Source: an uncultured Lachnospiraceae bacterium
GTDB lineage: Bacteria; Bacillota; Clostridia; Lachnospirales; Lachnospiraceae
Direction of reading: 5' to 3'
Assembly (NCBI GenBank): GCA_947367855.1
Contig: CANBFE010000030.1
Coordinates: 1-39,636 of the forward strand
Length of the DNA: 39,636 nt
Each line of letters starts with the position of its first letter. The stretch's first letter is position 1. Shown here in pieces: positions 33,108-39,636 of this stretch. The position numbers were made by a program, and so were the translations under genes. The notes beneath the pieces were generated by a model. The model made no database searches. It was not told the DNA's origin and saw only the letters and a list, made by a program, of their open reading frames with translations.

Positions 33108-34202
33108 TTATTGAAACGAATTGATACAGTCTATGACATATTGCTGCTCCTCAGGCAGCATTCCTGAGTAAAAGGGAAGGGACAGCACTGTGTCGGCATA
33201 TTCCTCCGTAATGGGGAAGTCGCCTTTTCCATGTCCCAGGCGGCTGTAGGCTTCCGCCAGATGGGGAGGAACGGGATAGTGAATCAGGGTGCCCACATCC
33301 CTCCGGTTCAGAAAGGAGATAAGTTCGTCCCTGCGTCCGGTGCGGACCACATACTGATGCCATACGGAACTGGTTTCCGGGCGTTCTTCCGGCAGCAGGA
33401 GATCCGGATGGCGCAGCTCCCGGCTGTATTTTGCGGCCAACTGTCTGCGTTCCTCCGTAATTTCCTGCATGTGAGCCAGACGGACGTTGAGAAGGCCTGC
33501 CTGAAGTTCGTCCAGTCTGGAATTGGCTCCTTCGACTTTGTTGTAATAGCGTTTTTCGCTGCCGTAATTCCGGAAAATGCGGGCCTCCTGTGCCAGAGCG
33601 GAATGATTGGTGACAAGCGCACCCGCATCTCCGAAAGCACCCAGATTCTTGGAGGGATAGAAGGAGAAGCAGCCTGCATCCCCAAAGGTGCCTGTCATCT
33701 GCCCTTTGTAAAGGGCTCCGTGGGACTGGGCGCAGTCTTCGATGAGTTTCAGTCCGTATTTCCGGCAGATATGGAGGATTTTGTCCATGTCCGCCACATG
33801 TCCGTAGAGATGGACCACCATGACGGCTTTTGTCCTGGAGGTTATCTTTGCTTCTATTTTATCCGCATCGATCTGGTAAAAAGAGTCCGGTTCCACAAAG
33901 ACGGGAGTTGCGCCGTTGATGGTGATGCCCATGACGCTGGCGATGTAGGTGTTTCCCTGGACAATGACCTCGTCCCCGGGACCGATGCCCAGAAGCCTTA
34001 CAGCAATCCACAGGGCGTCCAGGCCGCTTGCCAGGCCGACACAGTGGGCCGCCCCGGTATAACGGGCAAAATCAGTCTCAAAGGTCTCCACTTCCCTGCC
34101 CAGGACATACCATCCGGAGCGGAGCACGGAGAGGGCTTTTTCTTCCAGTTCTTTCTGATATTTGAAATAACCGTAGTCCATACGGTTTGGCATAATCTTC
34201 AT
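33108..34202 (-). CDS. DegT/DnrJ/EryC1/StrS sugar aminotransferase (FdtB/QdtB-like)
   Basis: About 364 residues, PLP enzyme. VGLASGLDALWIAVRLLGI, VIVQGNTYIASVMGI and LIEDCAQSHGALYKG are standard. The Schiff-base Lys lies in FSFYPSKNLGAFGDAGALV near residue 187. The C-terminal HYPVPPHLAEAY is also typical. With an FdtA-type partner the expected product is a dTDP-3-amino-3,6-dideoxyhexose. No acetyltransferase (FdtC) and no rmlA/rmlB are in the window. The start is uncertain: the ATG at 34202 has AAAGGA 15 bases upstream; a TTG at 34256 and an ATG at 34193 are weaker. Confidence 0.9.
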   Translation of the reverse strand: MKIMPNRMDYGYFKYQKELEEKALSVLRSGWYVLGREVETFETDFARYTGAAHCVGLASGLDALWIAVRLLGIGPGDEVIVQGNTYIASVMGITINGATPVFVEPDSFYQIDADKIEAKITSRTKAVMVVHLYGHVADMDKILHICRKYGLKLIEDCAQSHGALYKGQMTGTFGDAGCFSFYPSKNLGAFGDAGALVTNHSALAQEARIFRNYGSEKRYYNKVEGANSRLDELQAGLLNVRLAHMQEITEERRQLAAKYSRELRHPDLLLPEERPETSSVWHQYVVRTGRRDELISFLNRRDVGTLIHYPVPPHLAEAYSRLGHGKGDFPITEEYADTVLSLPFYSGMLPEEQQYVIDCINSFQ

Positions 34203-34290
34203 AGAATGCTGCAGGATTCCTTTCTTACTGCAGAATTCCCCGGAGGGCGCCTGCAATTATGGAATATCATATCATATTTGCCCATGTTCT

Positions 34291-34734
34291 TCAAGGTTTA
34301 TTGTGCTGTTTGCGGTATGCCCAGAATTTATTCAAAAGGAAATTCAGGGGCACCGTGACGCACAGATTCAGGAAGGTGGCAATGAAATGGGGGATGCCGA
34401 GAAGCCGTTCCTGAACATAGAGCAGCAGTCCCATCAGCACAAGCTCGGTGAGTGCATAGGAAGCATATACCCTGGCCAGGACTTTGTACCAGGGCTGCCG
34501 GCCGCTGTCCTCCTGTCTGAATACAAAACGGCTGTTCAACAGATAGGAGACAAACACCGTAATCAGGAAGGAAATGAGATTGGAGATCTGCTCATGCATG
34601 TGGAACAGATAATAGCACACGTTGGTAATCAGGTAGGACAATATTGTATTTAAAGCGCCCACCATGCCGAATTTAAGGAACTGAATAATGGGAGGCGGTA
34701 GTTTTTTGTCTGCTCTGCGGGAATTTCTGCTCAT
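34291..34734 (-). CDS. GtrA family membrane protein (lipid-linked sugar flippase-like)
   Basis: 147 residues with four hydrophobic segments: LKFGMVGALNTILSYLI, ISNLISFLITVFVSYLLNS, YALTELVLMGLLLYV and FIATFLNLCVTVPLNFLLNK, ending in FWAYRKQ as in the family. GtrA proteins are thought to flip polyprenyl-phosphate sugars made by GtrB. The ATG at 34734 has AAAGGA six bases upstream. First gene of the reverse-strand cassette; a GtrB-like partner lies three genes downstream. Confidence 0.88.
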   Translation of the reverse strand: MSRNSRRADKKLPPPIIQFLKFGMVGALNTILSYLITNVCYYLFHMHEQISNLISFLITVFVSYLLNSRFVFRQEDSGRQPWYKVLARVYASYALTELVLMGLLLYVQERLLGIPHFIATFLNLCVTVPLNFLLNKFWAYRKQHNKP

Positions 34735-34779
34735 GAGTAGTCCTTTCTTATACTGAATAATTCTGTAACATGTTTTGTG

Positions 34780-34799
34780 CAGCGGGCTTTCAGCCGCTG
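34780..34799. other. Short hairpin in the gtrA-glnN intergenic region
   Basis: CAGCGG pairs with CCGCTG around an eight-base loop. The 302-base gap 34735-35036 otherwise holds the divergent promoters listed separately and no open frame I would call. Confidence 0.3.
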
Positions 34800-34838
34800 G
34801 AAAAATCATCTTCTGCAGGGAAAAGGAAGAACGGTTTC

Positions 34839-34867
34839 AGTTTATCATGGAGGGATAAAGTTGTCCA
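34839..34867 (-). promoter_or_regulatory. Possible promoter of the glycosylation cassette (reverse strand)
   Basis: Reverse strand TGGACA (34867-34862), 17-base spacer, TAAACT (34844-34839). The -10 matches four of six bases. The leader to gtrA would be about 100 bases. Confidence 0.4.
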
Positions 34868-34959
34868 CAGGTAATTTCCCGGGGCATGTACAATCTGCCC
34901 GGAGCAGGGGGGAAAATACCCGAATTTTTAGAAGAAAGTGAGAAATTTGGATTCAGGTA

Positions 34960-34988
34960 TTGCATTCCCGGAAAAAGTAGAGTATTAA
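34960..34988 (+). promoter_or_regulatory. Promoter of glnN
   Basis: TTGCAT (34960-34965), 17-base spacer, TATTAA (34983-34988), about 45 bases before the start codon. The tRNA-Gln promoter at 37277 has the same TTGCAT -35. Confidence 0.65.
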
Positions 34989-35036
34989 GGTAGGTAAGAA
35001 TATTTATATCAGGAACAGAGAGGAAGAGAAGAGACC

Positions 35037-37148
35037 ATGACGGAAGGGTTGAATGTGGAAGAAATCTTCGGCAGCAAGGTATTTACATTTGGAAAGATGA
35101 AGGAAAGGCTGCCCCGGAGCATTTATAAAGAGGTACAGCGGCTGATGGACGAGGGCGGGGAGCTGTCGCTGGCCACAGCGGATGTAATTGCAAAGGCCAT
35201 GAAGGACTGGGCGGTGGAAAACGGCGCCACCCACTATTCTCACTGGTTTCAGCCCCTTACCGGCATCACGGCGGAAAAACATGACGCATTTGTCACACAT
35301 CCTGACACGGACGGCAGGATGATTATGGAATTTTCCGGTAAGGAGCTGATCAAGGGCGAGCCGGACGCCTCTTCCTTTCCGTCAGGGGGCCTGCGGGCTA
35401 CCTTTGAGGCAAGGGGATATACGGCATGGGATATCACTTCCCCGGCTTTTTTAAAGGAAGACGCCACAGGTGTCATTTTGTGCATTCCCACGGCGTTCTG
35501 CTCTTATACAGGGGAGGCGTTGGATAAAAAGACGCCGCTGCTGCGTTCCATGGAGGCGCTGAGCCAGCAGGCCCTCAGGATTGTGCGCCTGTTCGGAAAT
35601 ACTGCTGCCACCAAGGTGATTCCGAGCGTGGGACCGGAGCAGGAATATTTTCTGGTGGACAGGGAAAGGTACCTGCAGCGGGATGATCTGATTTTTGCGG
35701 GACGCACCCTGTTCGGGGCGCCGGCGCCCAAGGGGCAGGAGCTGGAGGACCACTATTTCGGCACCATCCGGGAGCGGGTGGGCGCCTATATGAAGAACCT
35801 GAACGAAGAGCTGTGGAAACTGGGGGTGACTGCGAAGACGCAGCACAATGAAGTCGCGCCCGCCCAGCATGAACTGGCTCCTGTGTATGAGACTGCCAAT
35901 ATAGCGGTGGATCATAATCAGCTGGTGATGGAAACCATGAAAAAGGTTGCGGGGAGACATGGGCTGACCTGCCTGCTTCACGAGAAGCCCTTCGCAGGCG
36001 TAAACGGTTCCGGAAAACACAATAACTGGTCTCTTGGAACTGACAATGGTGTCAATTTATTGGATCCTGGGGATACCCCCAATGCCAATATTCAGTTTCT
36101 ATTGGTACTGGCCTGCATTCTGAAGGCTGTGGACACTCATGCGGACCTGCTGCGCCAGAGCGCTTCCGACGTGGGAAACGACCACAGACTGGGAGCAGAC
36201 GAGGCGCCTCCTGCCATCATTTCCGTTTTCCTGGGAGAGCAGCTGGAGGATGTGGTAAAGCAGCTGGTGGAGACCGGGGAGGCTGCCCGCTGCCTGGAGG
36301 GCGGCAGGCTGGAAACAGGCGTTTCCACCATTCCGGAATTTGAGAAGGACGCCACGGACAGGAACAGGACTTCGCCGTTTGCCTTTACGGGAAATAAATT
36401 TGAGTTCCGAATGGTGGGAAGCTCGGATTCTGTGGCCAGTCCCAATACCACGCTGAACGCAATCGTGGCGGAAGCGTTCTGCGAGGCTGCGGATGTACTG
36501 GAAAAGGCGGAAGATTTCGAGCTTGCGGTACATGACCTGATTAAGGAATATATGACCAGGCATCAGCGGATTATCTTCAACGGGGACGGCTATTCCCGGG
36601 AGTGGGTGGCGGAGGCGGCCAGGCGCGGCCTGCCCAACATCAAGTCCACTGTGGAGGCGGCCTGTACCCTGACCACGGAGAAAGCGGTGCGGCTGTTTGA
36701 AAAATTCGGCATTTTCACCAAGGTGGAGCTGGAGTCCAGGGAAGAGATCATGTATGAGACTTATGCCAAGACCATACAGATCGAAGCCAATACCATGATA
36801 GACATGGCGGGCAGAAAATACATCCCGGCGATTGTCAGGTATACGAAATCCCTGGCAGAGACCGTGCTTGCCGTAAGGGAGGCAGGAGTGGAGCCTGTGG
36901 TCCAGAGAGAACTGCTGACGCAGGTGAACGAAAAGCTGACGGAAGCGAAGGCCGCGCTTTCCAGGCTGGAGGCGGTCTCCGGAGAGGCGGCGGATATGAA
37001 GAATGCCAGGGAGCAGGCCTTCTTCTACATGGAAACCGTGCGGGAAGCCATGGATGCCCTGCGCGCACCTGTGGATGAGTTGGAACGGATTGTGGATAGG
37101 GATGTGTGGCCCGTGCCTTCCTACGGGGAATTGACTTTCGAGGTGTAA
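35037..37148 (+). CDS. glnN: Glutamine synthetase type III
   Basis: 703 residues, the length of GSIII rather than GSI (about 450). The N-terminal GSIII part has GSKVFTFGKMKERLP and HYSHWFQPLTGITAEKHD. Catalytic motifs follow: GPEQEYFLVD near 199, HNEVAPAQHE near 270, VNGSGKHNNWSL near 320, and FEFRMVGSSDSVASPNT near 455. The C-terminus is helical. It makes glutamine from glutamate, ammonia and ATP as a large oligomer in the cytoplasm. Single-gene unit with its own promoter and terminator; GAGGAAG lies upstream of the ATG. A tRNA-Gln gene follows it, which may be chance. Confidence 0.96.
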   Translation: MTEGLNVEEIFGSKVFTFGKMKERLPRSIYKEVQRLMDEGGELSLATADVIAKAMKDWAVENGATHYSHWFQPLTGITAEKHDAFVTHPDTDGRMIMEFSGKELIKGEPDASSFPSGGLRATFEARGYTAWDITSPAFLKEDATGVILCIPTAFCSYTGEALDKKTPLLRSMEALSQQALRIVRLFGNTAATKVIPSVGPEQEYFLVDRERYLQRDDLIFAGRTLFGAPAPKGQELEDHYFGTIRERVGAYMKNLNEELWKLGVTAKTQHNEVAPAQHELAPVYETANIAVDHNQLVMETMKKVAGRHGLTCLLHEKPFAGVNGSGKHNNWSLGTDNGVNLLDPGDTPNANIQFLLVLACILKAVDTHADLLRQSASDVGNDHRLGADEAPPAIISVFLGEQLEDVVKQLVETGEAARCLEGGRLETGVSTIPEFEKDATDRNRTSPFAFTGNKFEFRMVGSSDSVASPNTTLNAIVAEAFCEAADVLEKAEDFELAVHDLIKEYMTRHQRIIFNGDGYSREWVAEAARRGLPNIKSTVEAACTLTTEKAVRLFEKFGIFTKVELESREEIMYETYAKTIQIEANTMIDMAGRKYIPAIVRYTKSLAETVLAVREAGVEPVVQRELLTQVNEKLTEAKAALSRLEAVSGEAADMKNAREQAFFYMETVREAMDALRAPVDELERIVDRDVWPVPSYGELTFEV

Positions 37149-37161
37149 AGCAAAGGTTCTT

Positions 37162-37209
37162 CGGGCAGCAGCAGGATTCTTTGTGCGTCTGCTGCCCGCT
37201 GATCTTTTT
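37162..37209 (+). terminator. Terminator after glnN
   Basis: CGGGCAGCAG pairs perfectly with CTGCTGCCCG; TTTTT follows six bases after the stem. Confidence 0.7.
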
Positions 37210-37276
37210 CTATTTTATAATTGCGATTTAAAAATAGAGGTTTTGAAAGTTTTTAAAAAAAATTTAAATTAGGGTA

Positions 37277-37305
37277 TTGCATTTTGGAAATACTTCGTGT
37301 ATAAT
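37277..37305 (+). promoter_or_regulatory. Promoter of tRNA-Gln
   Basis: TTGCAT (37277-37282), exact 17-base spacer, perfect TATAAT (37300-37305). Transcription would start about 13 bases before the tRNA. Confidence 0.85.
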
Positions 37306-37324
37306 AGGTCAAGTGATGTGACAT

Positions 37325-37396
37325 AGGGCTATCGCCAAACGGTAAGGCAACGGACTCTGACTCCGTCATTTCAAGGTTCGAATCCTTGTAGCCCTG
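37325..37396 (+). tRNA. tRNA-Gln (anticodon CTG)
   Basis: Full cloverleaf: acceptor AGGGCTA with TAGCCCT, D stem GCC/GGC, anticodon stem ACGGA/TCCGT with loop CTCTGAC (anticodon CTG, reading CAG), T stem CAAGG/CCTTG with TTCGAAT. The discriminator is G and is followed by CGCA, so CCA is not encoded. It has its own promoter and terminator. The 17 bases at 37348-37364, covering most of the anticodon arm, are repeated at 39514-39530. Confidence 0.95.
37348..37364 (+). repeat. Direct repeat copy 1: likely attachment site inside tRNA-Gln
   Basis: CAACGGACTCTGACTCC, from the end of the D arm through the anticodon loop, identical to 39514-39530. Anticodon arms are common tyrosine-integrase crossover sites, and an integrase remnant lies just downstream. 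Confidence 0.75.
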
Positions 37397-37423
37397 CGCA
37401 GCAGGGGTTGCCCTGCTTGAAAG

Positions 37424-37457
37424 ACCCCGGTGGAGAGATTCACCGGGGTTGTTTTTT
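37424..37457 (+). terminator. Terminator after tRNA-Gln
   Basis: ACCCCGGTG pairs with CACCGGGGT around GAGAGATT, followed by TG and six T. Confidence 0.92.
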
Positions 37458-37497
37458 GCTGTAAAATCAAGGGTTTGCGGAATCCCCCTGTGTTTAA

Positions 37498-38067
37498 GGC
37501 CAATGGAAGTGCAGACCGGACACAGGAATTCGTGTCGGGGAGGCTTTGGCATTAAGATTTCGCGACTATAACTCAGATCTTGGGATTTTGAAAATCTATA
37601 AAAGCGCTTCCATGGTTCGGAACCATGCCGAAACGGCGGATAAACGGCAGATTATGGTAGAAGGGACGACTAAGAACCAACAGGCCAGAAACATTATGCT
37701 GAATTCGGATGCGAGGAATATCCTGGAGCTTATCCGCAGGAATGCAAAGGACTGCTCGCCGGATGCGCTGGTGATTACGACCAAAACAGGGAGACAGAAC
37801 ACGGCGACCAATCTGCAGCACAGGATGAAGGTGATTTTCCACAATGCGGGGCTGGATTCCTATTCGGGAGGACTACACATATTTCGTCGAACATTCGCAA
37901 CAAATATGTATGATGCCGGAGCCCGCGTGGAAGAGATTGCCGCTTATATCGGAGACCTTGAGTCCACGACACGGCGATATTACATAGCTATCAGGAAAAA
38001 GGTGAGCGTACAGGGCATAGAAAAGCAGATTGTGCCTCTGCCTGATTCCATCAGGGAAAAGAAGTAA
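37498..38067 (+). pseudogene. Tyrosine recombinase (phage/ICE integrase), N-terminally truncated
   Basis: About 189 codons are open from just after a stop at 37495. The frame includes DTGIRVGEALALRFRDYN, which contains the first catalytic Arg, so coding homology starts before the first plausible start codon (TTG 37546). HIFRRTFATNMYDAGARVEEIAAYI gives the His-x-x-Arg pair and RRYYIA the catalytic Tyr; quoted parts are shortened. The usual GH of the LGH motif is GD (YIGDLES). The N-terminal DNA-binding and SAM-like domains (about 170 residues) are absent, and no ribosome binding site exists. It lies about 100 bases after the tRNA, where an integrating element's integrase is expected. Dead or serving only as a remnant. 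Confidence 0.85.
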
Positions 38068-38073
38068 ATTAAT

Positions 38074-38117
38074 AAGGAATTACCTGTAACGCGAATGCCA
38101 GGTAATTCCTTGTTTTT
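38074..38117 (+). terminator. Terminator after the integrase remnant
   Basis: A perfect 13-pair stem (AAGGAATTACCTG with CAGGTAATTCCTT), then G and TTTTT. Confidence 0.92.
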
Positions 38118-38118
38118 G

Positions 38119-38147
38119 TTGTATTTCATGGTGTTTTAGATTATAAT
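38119..38147 (+). promoter_or_regulatory. Promoter upstream of the Rpn-family gene
   Basis: TTGTAT (38119-38124), 17-base spacer, perfect TATAAT (38142-38147). It overlaps the end of the preceding terminator. The 38068-38377 interval holds this promoter, the terminator and a doubtful small frame. Confidence 0.7.
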
Positions 38148-38185
38148 TTAAGAAGAAGCCGCAGGGGATTAAGTGAGATGGTTCT

Positions 38186-38401
38186 TTGGAGAATCATAAT
38201 TTCGGAACAGGTTGCAATACTAATTCGGCAGAGCTGTTTAAGGAAAGCCTTAAGAGAGTGGCAGAAATGGAGAGGAGATTCATACCACAGAAAGGCATTG
38301 TGCCTACTTGTGATTCCATGTGCGCTGAAGCGAACAAAATTATGGTATACTGGGAAATATGGGGAAGGAGATGCGCAATGCGTGAGAAATGCGGGTTTTG
38401 A
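38186..38401 (+). CDS. Doubtful small frame before the Rpn-family gene
   Basis: 71 residues from a TTG with no binding site (ENHNFGTGCNTNSAELFKES, MERRFIPQKGIV). Composition is more protein-like than in the other frames, and it ends in the short MREKCGF frame that may be the true start of the Rpn-family gene. I recognise no family. It may be a remnant. Confidence 0.3.
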   Translation: MENHNFGTGCNTNSAELFKESLKRVAEMERRFIPQKGIVPTCDSMCAEANKIMVYWEIWGRRCAMREKCGF

Positions 38402-39327
38402 AGCCCGACACTGTGCTGAAAAATTATTGGAACGATAACGAACGGTTTGCTGATTTTTTCAATGCTGTGTTGTTCCATGGAGAGCAGAGGATATTTCCGG
38501 AAGAATTGGAGGAACTTGACACGGAGGAGTCCACTGTATTAGAACACCGCGAGTATGCGGAATCTATTGCGGCTTCAAGAGACAGCGTCAAGGTCAGGAA
38601 GAAGTCTTCTGCGTTGGGTGTGGAATTTGTGATTCTGGGAATGGAAAATCAGGGACATATTCATTATGCCATGCCAATGAGAGTTATGGGATATGACTAT
38701 GGATTTTATAAGAAGCAATATGATAGCAACGCAAAAAGGTATAAAACAGCAGAAGGATTGAGTGAGGATGAATATCTATCCAAAATGCGTGAGACAGATA
38801 AACTGATACCCGTTATCACAGTGGTTGTCTATTATGGCGAAAAACCCTGGAATGGAGCAGCTTCATTGCATGGGATGCTGAACATTCCTGAGGAGGTTGC
38901 ACAATATGTGAACGACTATAAGATAATACTTGTGGAAGCCAGGCAGAATGAATATAAATTCCATAATGTGGATAATAAGGATTTCTTTAATCTGCTGCGA
39001 ATTCTTCTGGATAACAGTAAACCATTTAACGAGGTAAAAGAAGAAGCCATAGAGTATACAAAAAAGCATGATGTGGAGAAATCAGTGGTAATGACGGTTG
39101 CGGGTGCGGCGAACTGTAAGCTGAACTATGAATTGAAAGGAGATGGCGGTATGTGGACTGTTTTTGAAGAGACCCAAAATGAGGGGAGAATCAGGGGCAT
39201 TATTGAAATGGGGATTGAATGTGGATTATCTGAGGAAGACATTTTGGAGAAGCTGGAGCATAAACTAAATGTGTCCCGGAAGAAGGCACAGGAGTATTTT
39301 CAGAAGTATGCAGCGGAGACAGTGTAG
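38389..39327 (+). CDS. Rpn-family recombination-promoting nuclease / PD-(D/E)XK putative transposase
   Basis: 312 residues. PDTVLKNYWNDNERFADFFN and LFHGEQRI open the domain; the nuclease core shows SIAASRDSVKVRK (Asp) and VEFVILGMENQGHIHYAMP (the E-x-Q element), then MRVMGYDYGFYKKQY. VITVVVYYGEKPWNG and the helical end (EDILEKLEHKLNVS, EYFQKY) are also typical. Rpn proteins cut DNA and promote RecA-independent recombination in E. coli. The ATG at 38389 has no binding site; a good one (GGGGAAGGAG) serves ATG 38378 in another frame, suggesting a frameshift at the start. Lies inside the putative tRNA-integrated element. Confidence 0.8.
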   Translation: MRVLKPDTVLKNYWNDNERFADFFNAVLFHGEQRIFPEELEELDTEESTVLEHREYAESIAASRDSVKVRKKSSALGVEFVILGMENQGHIHYAMPMRVMGYDYGFYKKQYDSNAKRYKTAEGLSEDEYLSKMRETDKLIPVITVVVYYGEKPWNGAASLHGMLNIPEEVAQYVNDYKIILVEARQNEYKFHNVDNKDFFNLLRILLDNSKPFNEVKEEAIEYTKKHDVEKSVVMTVAGAANCKLNYELKGDGGMWTVFEETQNEGRIRGIIEMGIECGLSEEDILEKLEHKLNVSRKKAQEYFQKYAAETV

Positions 39328-39346
39328 TCAGGGGGAATGCACGATC

Positions 39347-39439
39347 ATGACGAATTCACAGGCATGGGACTACGCAATAGGAATGATTAAGGTAGATGGG
39401 CTGGAACCTACGGAAGATTTTAAAAAGTATAGTCGATAG
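39347..39439 (+). pseudogene. Truncated VbhA-antitoxin-like small protein
   Basis: 30 codons encoding NSQAWDYAIGMIKVDGLEP then TEDFKKYSR and a stop. The start of VbhA-type antitoxins of Fic toxins has this pattern (Ala-rich helix, GLEPT), but they continue about 20-30 residues further. A binding site GGGGGA lies before the ATG. No Fic toxin follows. Judged by pattern memory only. Confidence 0.45.
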
Positions 39440-39513
39440 ATTATTCCATAGATTATTTTATCTGCAGGGCGACTTGAAAACCTTTGATTTTCCTGGCCCC
39501 AAACCCCAAAGAA

Positions 39514-39530
39514 CAACGGACTCTGACTCC
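39514..39530 (+). repeat. Direct repeat copy 2: likely distal attachment site
   Basis: An exact 17-base copy of the tRNA-Gln anticodon arm, same orientation, 2,166 bases after copy 1. There is no acceptor, D or T arm around it, so it is not a second tRNA. Confidence 0.75.
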
Positions 39531-39595
39531 TATGTTTTCTATATTTTCATCAGGAAATTCTCAAATACCTATTGACAAATCTGCCAGTTTGTGCG

Positions 39596-39636
39596 GCCGC
39601 GTTCATTGATTGAAATGCATAATCAATGAACGCGGC
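39596..39636. repeat. Perfect 16-bp inverted repeat at the window edge
   Basis: GCCGCGTTCATTGATT (39596-39611), nine-base loop, exact reverse complement (39621-39636). It may extend past the window. What follows is not visible, so it may be a terminator, an operator or an end of an insertion element. Confidence 0.8.

Larger units (their letters stand above)
37348..39530 (+). mobile_element. Degraded element integrated at tRNA-Gln
   Basis: Bounded by the 17-bp direct repeats and holding an integrase remnant, an Rpn-family nuclease and a VbhA-like fragment. At 2.2 kb and with no intact integrase, it is best read as the residue of a larger element after deletion. Confidence 0.6.

Noticed and set aside
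33231..34358. Forward-strand frame of 375 codons antisense to the aminotransferase
   Set aside because: The reverse strand encodes a clear PLP aminotransferase with all motifs; the forward frame resembles nothing.
37200..37270. AT-rich stretch before tRNA-Gln as a replication origin or mobile-element end
   Set aside because: No DnaA boxes or repeats are seen; it fits a UP-element-like region before the tRNA promoter.
39505..39540. A second tRNA-Gln at the right end
   Set aside because: Only the 17 bases of the anticodon arm match; no acceptor, D or T arms flank it.
1..39636. CRISPR arrays, rRNA genes, complete insertion sequences
   Set aside because: Looked for on both strands; no regularly spaced repeats, rRNA-like sequence or transposase with terminal repeats was seen.

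Overview
The window reads as chromosomal DNA from a Gram-positive anaerobe of the class Clostridia, most likely a Lachnospiraceae-type gut bacterium. The pointers are moderate GC, strong AAGGAGG-type ribosome binding sites, a CIRCE-controlled hrcA-grpE-dnaK-dnaJ locus, RNase J, IreB, glutamine synthetase type III, a DUF6465-type protein and a B12-binding/DUF4080 radical SAM protein. All names come from reading the sequence; no database was searched.

Left region (1-5.6 kb): surface and secreted proteins. A truncated cell-wall-binding-repeat gene is followed by its paralogue, then by two secreted CAP/SCP-domain proteins that share a distinctive C-terminal domain. The second has an extra thioredoxin-like domain. 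5.6-9.1 kb holds a metallophosphoesterase, a B12/radical SAM enzyme and a Lys/Ala-rich DUF6465-type protein.

Central region (9.2-29.9 kb, nearly all + strand): housekeeping. The order hrcA, grpE, dnaK, dnaJ, prmA, rsmE, mtaB is that of the Bacillus heat-shock locus, but with two interruptions. Between dnaJ and prmA lie a His-rich secreted protein, an ECF sigma factor, an RsgI-like anti-sigma factor with a His-rich tail, and an O-antigen-ligase-like membrane protein. Between rsmE and mtaB lie a cysteine desulfurase, thiI and a reverse-strand HPr-like gene lacking the active-site His. After mtaB comes a second conserved block: ireB, ruvX, DUF1292, a Fur-family regulator, RNase J, a short MltG-like protein, trmR and a U32-peptidase-like tRNA hydroxylase (trhP). 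RNA modification and decay is a strong common theme.

29.9-34.8 kb (- strand): a five-gene glycosylation cassette (GtrA, DegT aminotransferase, FdtA-like protein, GtrB-like polyprenyl-phosphate glycosyltransferase, multi-pass GT-C-like protein). It could make an amino-sugar, load it on a lipid carrier, flip it and attach it outside the cell. Divergent from it is glnN.

Right end (37.3-39.6 kb): a tRNA-Gln(CTG) gene followed by a decayed mobile element. The element holds an N-terminally truncated tyrosine integrase, an Rpn-family nuclease/transposase whose start looks frameshifted, and a short VbhA-antitoxin-like fragment. An exact 17-bp copy of the tRNA anticodon arm (37348-37364) recurs in direct orientation at 39514-39530, which looks like the paired attachment sites of the element. 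A perfect 16-bp inverted repeat closes the window.
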